Shown here: piece after piece, positions 56,923 through 64,000 of the stretch
Numbering within the stretch: position 1 is the stretch's first letter
Layout: every line of letters starts with the position of its first letter
From: Candidatus Saccharimonadota bacterium
Lineage (GTDB): Bacteria > Patescibacteriota > Saccharimonadia > Saccharimonadales > UBA4665
Reading direction: 5' to 3'
Length of the DNA stretch: 64,000 nucleotides
NCBI GenBank assembly: GCA_025928155.1
Contig: JAICKC010000007.1
Span: 1-64,000 of the forward strand
Position numbers and translations under genes: made by a program
The notes under the pieces: generated by a model
Database searches by the model: none
What the model was told of the DNA's origin: nothing
The model's input: the letters and a program-made list of their open reading frames with translations, nothing else

Positions 56923-57456
56923 CTATTCTTCGGTAGGTTGAGCGGGTTTGCCGGTGCCCCGTATCACGAATGATAATTGTTTGCCGTTCAACTGAGGCTG
57001 CTGGTCGACGGCGATGGATTCGCCAAAGTCGTTAATGACCCGTTCGGCCAGCTTAAATCCTATATCTTTATGGGCGAGTTCACGACCTCGGAAAACAAGG
57101 GTGATTTTGACCTTGTGCCCGACTTCGAGAAACCCGGTGACTTTTCGCATTTTGACTTCGAGGTCGTGGTCGCCAATCTTGAGTCCGAAACGCATTTGCT
57201 TCATGTCAAGGCTTTTGGTGTTCCGCTTGTTGGCCTGCTGTTGCTTGGTTTTCTGGTAATTGTACTTACCCCAGTCAACGATCTTGACCACCGGCGGATC
57301 AGCATTTGGCGAGATCTCTACCAAGTCTAGCTCCTGTTCCTCGGCAAGCCGTAAAGCCTCGTTGCGGCTCATAATGCCAAGCTGTTTGCCATCACTGTCG
57401 ATGACCCGGAGCTGTGGTGCCCGAATTGCGGAGTTCAGGCGAGTGCTAGTGCTGAT
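56923..57456 (-). CDS. infC: translation initiation factor IF-3, apparent AUC start
   Basis: IF-3 guards start-codon choice and keeps subunits apart. The C-domain and N-domain are complete (LRLAEEQELDLVEISPNADP, KQMRFGLKIGDHDLEVKMRK). Homology extends upstream of the first ATG (57372): RLNSAIRAPQLRVIDSDGKQ aligns with the N-terminus of known IF-3. No in-frame ATG, GTG or TTG precedes this. AAGGAG (57468-57463) lies 6 nt before an ATC codon at 57456-57454, giving 177 aa. E. coli infC starts with AUU for self-control; AUC would serve the same purpose. Confidence 0.9.
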   Translation of the reverse strand: MSTSTRLNSAIRAPQLRVIDSDGKQLGIMSRNEALRLAEEQELDLVEISPNADPPVVKIVDWGKYNYQKTKQQQANKRNTKSLDMKQMRFGLKIGDHDLEVKMRKVTGFLEVGHKVKITLVFRGRELAHKDIGFKLAERVINDFGESIAVDQQPQLNGKQLSFVIRGTGKPAQPTEE

Positions 57457-57488
57457 ATAGGTCTCCTTATGTTGGTTTACAAACTGAC

Positions 57489-57517
57489 ATTTTACCAGAG
57501 AAGCAAACAGAGGTCAA
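57489..57517 (-). promoter_or_regulatory. minus-strand promoter of infC-rpmI-rplT
   Basis: On the minus strand TTGACC (57517-57512), 17 nt, TAAAAT (57494-57489). The transcript starts about 25 nt before the AUC start codon, so there is no room for a long L20-type leader. Confidence 0.8.
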
Positions 57518-57539
57518 ACTGAGAATAAGCGTGGGGCAC

Positions 57540-57719
57540 GGATACCGTTCAGCGGAGGGGTCACCCTTCCAAAGTGGAGCCGGGGAGGATTGGCTGACGA
57601 GATACCAGACTCGTCAGGCGGTTCCCCGCGCGTGAACGCCTTTTTGGTCTGAATATGCCGGCCCCCTGTCTAAATCGTAGCGGTAGACGTGCGGACGGTA
57701 TCGGAGAGCCTTGACTATA
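57540..57719 (-). other. non-coding stretch between infC and the comM remnant
   Basis: No intact gene. It holds a strong stem, CTGACGAG (57590-57597) with CTCGTCAG (57606-57613), enclosed by GGGGA/TCCCC, and a 14-mer ACGTGCGGACGGTA (57687-57700) that recurs at 58864-58877. It may be further decayed comM or an unrelated insertion. Confidence 0.4.
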
Positions 57720-58400
57720 TGCTACAGAGCGATTTTCTCTGCGCCGTCTAGGCCGGCAATGGTGCGGATGACCTCGGCGCTGCGCATATATGCTCAGGCG
57801 CTTAACTCCGGCAGCAAGCGAGGCAAGTACTTTGGCCAGCAAGCTTTTGCGCGTACCGGGCGGGCCGCCGAGCAGCAGATTATGCCCACCGGCGGCACTA
57901 ATCTCCACGGCGCGTTTACCGAGTTCCTGGCCGATCGCGTTCTCCAAGCCCAGCTCAGACTCGGCTACGGCATTAGGCACGCCAACTTTGGCTGCGAAAG
58001 CGGCATCAGCGGGGACGGTAGCACTGCTGTCGTTGAGACGTTTTTATATAGCTCAGCGAGCGTCTTGACCGGTACAAGTGTCACGTTCGGCATCAAAAGG
58101 GCTTGCTCGTAGTTACTAACAGGGACTAATTAAGCAGGTAGCGAACATGGTTGGTAGTAGCTAATATAGCTGTTGCTATGCCGAGGTCGAAGCTGCTGCC
58201 GTCTTTGGGCGCGTCGGCCAGAGTCAATTTATCGTAATGCGTTTGCGGGGCAGGTCAAGTTTGCTGCTGGCAAAGGCGCTGTAGATTCGCTCGCTCGCTT
58301 CGTCCACGGCTCTGCTCCCATAGTCCACGATGACCATGTTCGGCAGGCTGTTGCTTAAGCCACGCTCAATGGTCAGGATCAGGCCATCTCGGCCGGACTC
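57720..58400 (-). pseudogene. comM: decayed comM/yifB (Mg-chelatase-like ATPase)
   Basis: Read leftwards from about 58400, pieces of ComM appear in several frames. LPNMVIVDYGSRAVDEASER and SKLDLPRKRITIN end at a stop. One base later LTLADAPKDGSSFDLGIATA continues. After a gap of about 60 missing codons come ALLMPNVTLVPVKTLAELYK and AVEISAAGGHNLLLGGPPGT. The P-loop reads GPPGTRKS instead of GPPGTGKS, and EVIRTIAGLDGAEKIAL then ends at a stop. The second half of the gene is absent. ComM is a helicase for integrating transformed DNA in other bacteria. The gene is certainly non-functional. Confidence 0.85.
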
Positions 58401-58454
58401 AATCGGGCAAAATACACCCCTTCCGTTGTGTATGGATAGTCGCAATTGTAAAAC

Positions 58455-58615
58455 AAAATCAAAAGAAAACAACCCGTTTCTTCAGCAGAAACCGGGTTGT
58501 TCCAGAAAGTATTTTTGCCTGTTTTTAGTCGTCTTTGTATGAAACAACGGCTTGCGAGAAGCCGTTGTTTGTTCTTTTGACTTTTTGTTTTTGAGCACTT
58601 TTTTTATTCAGTGCT
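58455..58615 (-). ncRNA. probable small RNA with three hairpins
   Basis: The minus-strand promoter at 58622-58650 starts transcription near 58615. There hairpin 1 begins (AGCACT 58615-58610 with AGTGCT 58599-58594). Hairpin 2 is a perfect 12-bp stem (AAACAACGGCTT / AAGCCGTTGTTT, 58570-58542). Hairpin 3 near 58502-58469 (AACAACCC, TTTCT / AGAAA, GGGTTGTT) is followed by TTCTTTTGATTTTG and acts as a terminator. The A-rich spacer after hairpin 1 is nearly complementary to the U-rich 3' end. A frame of about 38 codons from GTG 58597 has no ribosome binding site, so I regard the product as RNA. Confidence 0.6.
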
Positions 58616-58621
58616 ACAGAT

Positions 58622-58650
58622 ATAGTAGACCGGCAGAGGCACGGTGTCAA
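58622..58650 (-). promoter_or_regulatory. minus-strand promoter of the small RNA
   Basis: On the minus strand TTGACA (58650-58645), 17 nt, TACTAT (58627-58622). Confidence 0.6.
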
Positions 58651-59035
58651 CAATAAAATACAAGCATCTTCAGAAGGGGCTGTGTATAACTTTTGCACGC
58701 AATTTCGGCCGGGTTTAGCGAGCTGAAGCAGCCTTATGTTCCGAGCACAAAACACACTCGGAAACGCGTCTGGCGGACCCCACGATGCGGTGCAAGTAAA
58801 CCCGCCGGAAATGGCTGGTTGATAATGCAGCACCGAGTCCAGAAGCCAAACTAGAAACCGCTCACGTGCGGACGGTAGCCCAGCTAAATCGCGCTATAGT
58901 TGTCATATTTCCGCGCGGGTTACTGGTCCGGCTCCGCGTCGGTTGAGTTTTTTGGTCTGGCTTCTTGGACTCGATCTCCCACGTTCTCGGCAGGGTGGTG
59001 GATTTCTACTGCGTTGCCGTAAAACCAAAAGCGGA
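58651..59035. other. gene-free stretch with strong secondary-structure potential
   Basis: No convincing protein frame on either strand. CGAGTCC-A-GAAGCCA (58834-58848) pairs with TGGCTTC-TT-GGACTCG (58958-58973), enclosing CCGC-TCACGT-GCGG and CGCGC/GCGCG hairpins. It includes the second copy of ACGTGCGGACGGTA (58864-58877). It may be an RNA gene or decayed DNA; I cannot tell which. Confidence 0.4.
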
Positions 59036-59064
59036 TTGACAAAAACGGGCAAGTGTAGTAGCAT
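59036..59064 (+). promoter_or_regulatory. promoter of the 59323 operon
   Basis: TTGACA (59036-59041), 17 nt, TAGCAT (59059-59064). The start at about 59071 lies 250 nt before the first gene. Confidence 0.7.
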
Positions 59065-59070
59065 TGAAGT

Positions 59071-59286
59071 TGAGTCAGCAAAAACAAAAACAACGTTCGA
59101 ACCGCTTACTCAGGAGTAACGCTCGAACTGCCCTAAAGGCAGCAAGAGCGGTCAGTCACAATTAGCCACGCAGGCGAGAAGCGCTATTCATTCTATATAT
59201 AAGGGCGGTTTTCTCGCCGGTGGCACCATTTATCATAAATATATACGTCCCGGATGGCACTGCTTGGTGTCCGCGGGGCGTATTTT
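59071..59286 (+). promoter_or_regulatory. structured leader ending in a terminator: candidate attenuator
   Basis: After the promoter come a three-way element (CCGC/GCGG closing TTACT-CAGG-AGTAA and CTGCC-CTAAA-GGCAG), a GGCGAGAA/TTCTCGCC stem (59173-59180, 59211-59218), GGTGGCACC (59219-59227, resembling the T-box core GGUGGNACC), an ATTTA-TCA-TAAAT hairpin, and a terminator: ATACGTCCC (59243-59251) with GGGGCGTAT (59275-59283) then TTTT. Its CCGG (59250-59253) could pair alternatively with CCGG before the GGTGG core. The terminator stands 36 nt before the ATG. The ligand is unknown, and no classical Stem I is seen. Confidence 0.5.
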
Positions 59287-59322
59287 AGGCAATAACTAAA
59301 TAAGATAAAGACATGAAAAGAT

Positions 59323-59706
59323 ATGAACCTCACTAAGCAAACAAAACTAACGGTAGCAGCATGGTTGCTACTACTGGCATTCTTGGCGCTGACGGAGCCG
59401 ATCAGGCTCCCGGTCGTGGTGCTCATAGTGCCATTTGTGCTGCTGTTTACAGCGCTTTTCAGTATGTGGACCTCCGCGCAGCGGATACGCTTGCGCTTTT
59501 CGGCTCGTGGTAGACCCCACCCGCGGCTCGGAGCAGTCATTTGTGCCAGTGCAGTGATGCTACTGGCATTACAGTCTCTCGGACAGCTGACCCTACGTGA
59601 CGTGCTGACAGTGTTAGCAATCGTAGCGGTCAGTTACTTTTATTCGGGTAGGGCGGGCTTTTGGACGCCAAAGGACCAAGCTAACACCTATGAGACTCGG
59701 CTGTAG
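59323..59706 (+). CDS. membrane protein, 127 aa
   Basis: Four hydrophobic segments (about residues 9-27, 29-49, 66-86, 91-108) with a basic loop between the second and third (SAQRIRLRFSARGRPHPR). No family is recognised. Weak ribosome binding site. It is the first gene behind the structured leader and is followed by a small protein and the large ATPase, so it may be a membrane component of the same machine. Confidence 0.65.
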   Translation: MNLTKQTKLTVAAWLLLLAFLALTEPIRLPVVVLIVPFVLLFTALFSMWTSAQRIRLRFSARGRPHPRLGAVICASAVMLLALQSLGQLTLRDVLTVLAIVAVSYFYSGRAGFWTPKDQANTYETRL

Positions 59707-59724
59707 CGGTATATACTATATAGT

Positions 59725-60057
59725 ATGTATCCAGACACTCAGCAGAACCAGGCAGGTGTACCGGCAAACATGTCCGCTTCAGCACAGCCTCTGGCTATCC
59801 CGCAGGCCTTGCCTGGATCAGCGCCAGCCTCTAATCCCCTAACTACTATACCGGCTTCACAGGCAGCGCAGCCTGCGCAGCGCGTGCCGATGCCCTCCAG
59901 CAGTGTTGAGCAGCGCGTTGCGGAACATGCGAGGCACTTGGTCAAGCAGTACGGCAACGACCCATACCGGTTGAGCGAAGCTTTGGGGCAGCTCAAGGCT
60001 CAGTTTCAGACCGAGCAATTCCAGATTATCCCCAAACAGGGGGACGGCAGGCAGTAA
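59725..60057 (+). CDS. small Pro/Ala/Gln-rich protein, 110 aa
   Basis: Residues 1-60 are disordered and rich in Pro, Ala, Gln and Ser. The C-terminal half is a folded helical segment (VEQRVAEHARHLVKQYGNDP, LSEALGQLKAQFQTEQ). TATACT ends 7 nt before the ATG, so an extra leaderless transcript is possible. The stop is 2 nt before the ATPase gene; coupling suggests a partner or adaptor of the ATPase. Not recognised. Confidence 0.65.
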   Translation: MYPDTQQNQAGVPANMSASAQPLAIPQALPGSAPASNPLTTIPASQAAQPAQRVPMPSSSVEQRVAEHARHLVKQYGNDPYRLSEALGQLKAQFQTEQFQIIPKQGDGRQ

Positions 60058-60059
60058 GT

Positions 60060-63005
60060 ATGGGCGTATTCTGGCTTATTATCATAGCTGCCGTGGCTGT
60101 TACGGGCCCTGTGTTGTTTATAAAACTACGAAAGAATAAGCAGGAAATCGTTGATTATGAGCGTGGAATCGAAATGGTTCCAGTGCTTATACACCTGCCT
60201 CCGACCAGTGAAGATACAGAGCTAAATGGTCGTGATGTCCGTGATATTGTTGACGAAAATATCTCAAAAGCACAAATTATTTACAACATTATTGCGAGTA
60301 CTACACAGAAGAATTTTAAGAATCGTTGGTTTGGGCAGCGTTCCTTTGGGTTTGAGGTAGTAGGCACGCGTGGCTTTGTGTATTTGTATGCGGCGGTGCC
60401 AGCCGATATGATCGACGTTCTCCGCCAAGCGGTTACCAGTGCATACCCGAGTACGCGACTAGAAGTCACCCAAGATCATAATATATTTAATGAAAGCGGG
60501 GGCTTCGGTGGCGTAGTAGGTGGCGAGCTTAACCTGCGGGAGTCGTTCGCATACCCGATAGCTACGTACCAGGACTTGAAGCGCGACGCCTTACAGTCAC
60601 TTTTGAACGCTATGTCTTCGCTAGAAAATGCCGACGGCGCGGCTATACAGATTCTATTCCGGCCGGCCGATAATGCTTGGCGCAAGCAGGCTAACCAACA
60701 CGCGAGCCAGAAGCGTAAGGGTGGTAAAGATGTGACCGCTGGGTTGCTCGCTAAGCAAATGGTGACGGCTCTTGTAAAGCCACCCGAGTCGACTAAGGAA
60801 GAGGGTGGCTCACCCAAGAAAGAGCTTTCGTCGCTTGAGCAGTCCGTAGTCGATGCCATAGATGACAAGACGCGTTACGCTGGTTTTGAGGTGACAATCC
60901 GCGTGATAGCGAGCTCAAACATCTCCGCGCGGTCACAGGCTATAGTAAATAATATAGTTGCCAGCTTTTCGCTGTTTGACAGCCCTGGTAAGAACGGCTT
61001 TAAGTACGAAGTATCCAAAGACAGCGGTGAGCTAGCGGTCGACTATATGCTGCGCAGGTTCCCGCGCCGGCGCAAGCGCAATATTATGAACTCGGTCGAG
61101 CTGGCGACACTGTTCCACTTCCCAGACCAGCGCAATATTCCAACGTCGCAGCTGAGCCGCCAAGAGTCCAAGCAGGTAGACGGCCCGCGCAATATGCCCG
61201 ACACGGGCTTGTTGCTGGGATTCAACGTGTTCCGGGGTGTCAAAAAGCCAATTCGGCTAGCACTCAAAGACCGCCAGCGCCACATGTATGCAGTGGGGCA
61301 GACCGGTACCGGTAAGTCTACATTCCTAGAGAACTTGGCATTGCAGGACATGCTGAACGGCGACGGCTTCGCCTTTGTGGATCCGCACGGCGATACCGTA
61401 GAGAAACTACTATCTATGGTTCCTAAGGAGCGGACCGAAGACGTTATATATTTCTGTCCATCGGAGATGGACTATCCAATGGGGCTTAATTTGTTCGAGT
61501 ACCACAACCCGGATCAGAAAGACTTTTTGATACAGGAAACTATTGGCATGCTCTATAAGTTGTATGATCCACAACACCAAGGCATCATGGGACCGCGCTA
61601 TGAAAGTATTTTTCGCAACGCTGCGCTGGCCGTTATGGCTGATCCTAACGGTGGTACCATGATAGATATTCCAAAACTCTTCCGCGATCCAGAGTTTTTG
61701 CGGCAGAAATTACAACACGTTAAGGATCCTAACGTGCTTGATTATTGGCAAAAGGAATTTCCTGCCAGCCAGAAGTCCAACGAAGCTGGGGAAATCAACA
61801 GCTGGTTCGTGAGTAAATTCGGTGCCTTCCTGAGTAATGAAATGATGCGCAATATCATCGGACAAACCAAGAGCGCCTTTGACCTGCGCGAAATCATGGA
61901 CAACAAGAAAATCTTGCTGGTGAACCTGAGCAAGGGCCGTACCGGCGACCTCAACAGCAAACTGCTGGGTATGATATTTGTGATGCAGTTCCAGGCTGCT
62001 GCTATGAGCCGCAGCAACGTTCCGGAAGATGACCGCGTGGACTTTTGCCTATATGTCGACGAGTTCCAAAACTTTAGTACTGATAGTTTCGCCACTATTA
62101 TGAGTGAGGCTCGAAAATACCATCTGAATCTCATCGTAGCCAACCAGTTTACTACCCAGTTGACCGAAGAGATTCGTGATGCTGTATTCGGCAACATCGG
62201 TAGTATCGTCAGCTTCCGTATCGGCCAGAACGATGTTGAGGCCCTTGGCCGTTATTTCCAACCGGCTTTCCAAGCCGATGATCTGCTGCGTATACCCAAT
62301 GCCAATGCGGTGGTGCGTACGTTAGTAGGTGGTGTGCCGACCCAGCCGTTCAGCATGGCTACTTTGCCACCACTCGGTAATCCCAATGCCCAGTTGTCCG
62401 ACGCGCTCAAGCAGCTCAGCGCTGCCAAATACGGCAGGCCGCGCGCGACAGTAGAAAAGGAGATCTTTGAGCGCATGACGACCAAACCCGCACCTCGGCC
62501 AGCAGCACCTGCGGCTCCGTTTGGCAGCCCAGGTGGTATGGCGCGGCCAAACTTTGGCGCGGGGTCGCCAGCCTCCGGCATGCCACCGGCCGGCCCTGGT
62601 TCCGGGTCGTTCCTCGATGAATGGCTTGCCAAGCAGCGCGCCCAGACGCCGCTGCCGTCATTTGCACCACCCCAGCCCCCAGCATCAAATGCAGCTCCAA
62701 ATATGCCACCAGCTTTGCCGCCTTCTCGGCTGTCAGGAGACTCCATTTCGGCTGGCAATATCTCAAGTACCCAGTTGGACCAGCAGGAAGTCGACGGCGT
62801 CGCTAGTGAACTTAAGAAAGGCTTGAGTGATACCTCAGGAGCTTCAGGCACTTCAGTGGCAAAGCAATCTGACCCTGACGGTGAGACCCTCCACGTGCAG
62901 CCCAAGGATCAAAAACCTGAGAACGATGACGACACGATAGCCATCGACAACGAAGGTAAGTTGCAGGTACGTCAGCCTGCCCCTGCTCAGGGTAATAGTC
63001 AATAG
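60060..63005 (+). CDS. VirB4/TraG-like (HerA-FtsK clan) conjugation-type ATPase
   Basis: 981 aa. One N-terminal membrane helix (residues 3-22) is followed by a domain of about 380 residues typical of CPR type IV secretion-like ATPases. The motor has Walker A GQTGTGKS (413-420), FVDPHGDTVEKLL and Walker B CLYVDEFQNF; LIVANQFTTQLTEEIRDAVF matches the TraG/VirD4 coupling-protein signature. The last 170 residues are Pro/Ala/Gly-rich and disordered. It probably pumps DNA or protein at the membrane. Without other T4SS genes in view the substrate is unknown. The gyrB gene follows with its own promoter. Confidence 0.82.
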   Translation: MGVFWLIIIAAVAVTGPVLFIKLRKNKQEIVDYERGIEMVPVLIHLPPTSEDTELNGRDVRDIVDENISKAQIIYNIIASTTQKNFKNRWFGQRSFGFEVVGTRGFVYLYAAVPADMIDVLRQAVTSAYPSTRLEVTQDHNIFNESGGFGGVVGGELNLRESFAYPIATYQDLKRDALQSLLNAMSSLENADGAAIQILFRPADNAWRKQANQHASQKRKGGKDVTAGLLAKQMVTALVKPPESTKEEGGSPKKELSSLEQSVVDAIDDKTRYAGFEVTIRVIASSNISARSQAIVNNIVASFSLFDSPGKNGFKYEVSKDSGELAVDYMLRRFPRRRKRNIMNSVELATLFHFPDQRNIPTSQLSRQESKQVDGPRNMPDTGLLLGFNVFRGVKKPIRLALKDRQRHMYAVGQTGTGKSTFLENLALQDMLNGDGFAFVDPHGDTVEKLLSMVPKERTEDVIYFCPSEMDYPMGLNLFEYHNPDQKDFLIQETIGMLYKLYDPQHQGIMGPRYESIFRNAALAVMADPNGGTMIDIPKLFRDPEFLRQKLQHVKDPNVLDYWQKEFPASQKSNEAGEINSWFVSKFGAFLSNEMMRNIIGQTKSAFDLREIMDNKKILLVNLSKGRTGDLNSKLLGMIFVMQFQAAAMSRSNVPEDDRVDFCLYVDEFQNFSTDSFATIMSEARKYHLNLIVANQFTTQLTEEIRDAVFGNIGSIVSFRIGQNDVEALGRYFQPAFQADDLLRIPNANAVVRTLVGGVPTQPFSMATLPPLGNPNAQLSDALKQLSAAKYGRPRATVEKEIFERMTTKPAPRPAAPAAPFGSPGGMARPNFGAGSPASGMPPAGPGSGSFLDEWLAKQRAQTPLPSFAPPQPPASNAAPNMPPALPPSRLSGDSISAGNISSTQLDQQEVDGVASELKKGLSDTSGASGTSVAKQSDPDGETLHVQPKDQKPENDDDTIAIDNEGKLQVRQPAPAQGNSQ

Positions 63006-63025
63006 CCCCTAAGGTGTTTCACCTC

Positions 63026-63054
63026 TTGTAGCGGCTAGTCAAACACGTTATACT
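63026..63054 (+). promoter_or_regulatory. promoter of gyrB
   Basis: TTGTAG (63026-63031), 17 nt, TATACT (63049-63054), about 50 nt before the GTG start. Confidence 0.65.
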
Positions 63055-63102
63055 AATAAGCAGTTATTAAGGTGTCAATCAAAATCGGGAGAGGGTTATA
63101 CA

Positions 63103-64000
63103 GTGGCTGATAAGAAGGGCAGTGATAAAGGCTATTCGGCTGACCAGATTCAAGTACTGGAGGGGTTAGACCCAGTTCGTAAGCGTCCCGGTATGTACAT
63201 TGGTAGTACCGGTGTGGAAGGTCTGCACCACATGGTGTGGGAGATTGTTGATAACGGTATCGACGAAGCGCTGGCGGGTCACGCCACGTATGTACAGGTA
63301 ACGATGTTGGCCGATGGCGGCATAAGAGTGTTCGACGACGGCCGGGGCATCCCGACTGACATTCACCCGAAAACGGGCAAGAGTACTGTAGAGACGGTGC
63401 TGACCGTGCTGCACGCCGGAGGGAAATTCGGCGGCGGCGGGTACAAAGTGTCCGGTGGCCTGCATGGTGTAGGGTCCAGCGTGGTCAACGCACTGAGCAC
63501 AAGGCTCATCGTAAACATTTACCGCGACGGCAAAACTCATCACCAGGAGTACGCCCGTGGCGTCCCTAACGATGACCTGGCGGTAATAGGCAAGGCTCCG
63601 GCAGATCGCCCGCACGGCACCGAAATTACCTTCTACCCCGATACGACCATTTTTACTGAAACGCAGGAGTTTAGTTACGACACTATCCTGGACCGGCTGC
63701 GTCACGCAGCATATCTCACAAAAGGTATACGAACAACTCTTATCAATGATAAAACTGGTCAGCGCTATAGTTTTTATTTTGAAGGTGGCATACAGAGTTA
63801 CGTTAAACATCTCAATATTGGCAAAGAGCCGGTAGATGACGACATTTTCTACGTCGACAAAGAAGTTAAAGACTCACAGGTGGAAGTCGCCATGCAATAC
63901 ACCGACAGTTTCACTGAAACCATCAAGCAGTTTGCTAACAACGTGGTGAACCCCGGTGGCGGCAGCCACCTGACCGGTTTTCGGGCGGCGCTGACGCGCA
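63103..64000 (+). CDS. gyrB: DNA gyrase subunit B (5' part)
   Basis: GTG start with GGGAGAGGG about 8 nt upstream; the frame runs off the right edge with 299 codons visible. The ATP-binding domain is clear: LEGLDPVRKRPGMYIGSTG, EIVDNGIDEALAG (Mg/ATP site, with DNGIDE in place of ENSIDE), DDGRGIP, and the ATP lid GGKFGGGGYKVSGGLHGVG. Identification as GyrB rather than ParE rests on general similarity and is likely but not certain from this fragment. Confidence 0.92.
   Translation, partial: MADKKGSDKGYSADQIQVLEGLDPVRKRPGMYIGSTGVEGLHHMVWEIVDNGIDEALAGHATYVQVTMLADGGIRVFDDGRGIPTDIHPKTGKSTVETVLTVLHAGGKFGGGGYKVSGGLHGVGSSVVNALSTRLIVNIYRDGKTHHQEYARGVPNDDLAVIGKAPADRPHGTEITFYPDTTIFTETQEFSYDTILDRLRHAAYLTKGIRTTLINDKTGQRYSFYFEGGIQSYVKHLNIGKEPVDDDIFYVDKEVKDSQVEVAMQYTDSFTETIKQFANNVVNPGGGSHLTGFRAALTR

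Noticed and set aside
58525-58833. Minus-strand frame of 102 codons
   Set aside because: It covers the promoter and hairpins of the small RNA; composition is not protein-like.
58677-59230. Possible tmRNA, because of GGGGCTG at 58677 and CACCA at 59224-59228
   Set aside because: The conserved tmRNA 5' sequence (GGNTTCGAC), a T-arm and a tag ending in LAA or similar are all missing.
1-64000. CRISPR array or intact insertion sequence
   Set aside because: No regularly spaced repeats and no transposase frame were found on either strand.

Overview
The window looks like a chromosomal segment of a Patescibacteria (CPR) bacterium, most probably Candidatus Saccharibacteria (TM7). The grounds are moderate GC, TGA used as a normal stop (which argues against the UGA-recoding Absconditabacteria and Gracilibacteria), no biosynthetic operons, a complete type IV pilus locus, one Xer recombinase, a VirB4/TraG-like ATPase next to gyrB, and many small unrecognised proteins. 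The lineage is an inference from gene content; no marker phylogeny was possible.

Layout. 1-18.3 kb holds information-processing genes: truB, rpsO-pnp, a type-4 uracil-DNA glycosylase, RNase J, ftsK, rpsF-ssb-rpsR, a guanylate-kinase-like gene, a frameshifted small gene, efp, tlyA, a Crp-family regulator and ychF. 18.3-33.4 kb is a type IV pilus island: a repeat-type membrane protein, a 900-residue surface protein, pilM-N-O, a small membrane protein, pilB-T-C, a pilin, the prepilin peptidase, three pseudopilins and a PilX-like protein. 33.5-48.2 kb is mixed: xer, ndk, four tRNAs (Arg, Asp, Thr, Gly), a small kinase, a PH-domain protein, a SurA-like foldase, an Ig/C39 protease, an ECF-sigma and cupredoxin operon, an MFS exporter, mscL, a glycosyltransferase and nrdR. 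48.2-59.3 kb is rich in RNA features: a 40-residue gene missed at usual length cut-offs, tRNA-Val and tRNA-Pro sharing a structured leader, a T-box in front of thrS, an unassigned structured RNA, rnpB, the infC-rpmI-rplT operon (infC apparently starting at AUC), a decayed comM and a probable small RNA. 59.3-64 kb holds a three-gene operon with a conjugation-type ATPase and the 5' part of gyrB.

How it works together. The pilus genes supply assembly platform, extension and retraction motors, pilin processing and candidate tip or surface proteins, which suits the epibiotic life style known for Saccharibacteria. Regulation visible in the DNA is dominated by consensus sigma-70 promoters. Many have the -10 hexamer exactly 6 nt before the ATG, implying leaderless mRNAs. 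thrS carries a compact T-box whose UGGA bulge matches the U73 discriminator of the tRNA-Thr encoded in this window. Two proteins have lost metal-binding cysteines that are standard in their families (type-4 UDG and PilB). The most unusual points are the infC AUC start, the shared tRNA leader element, the structured RNA at 54730-54873, the three-hairpin RNA at 58455-58615, and the pterin dehydratase-RNase H fusion.
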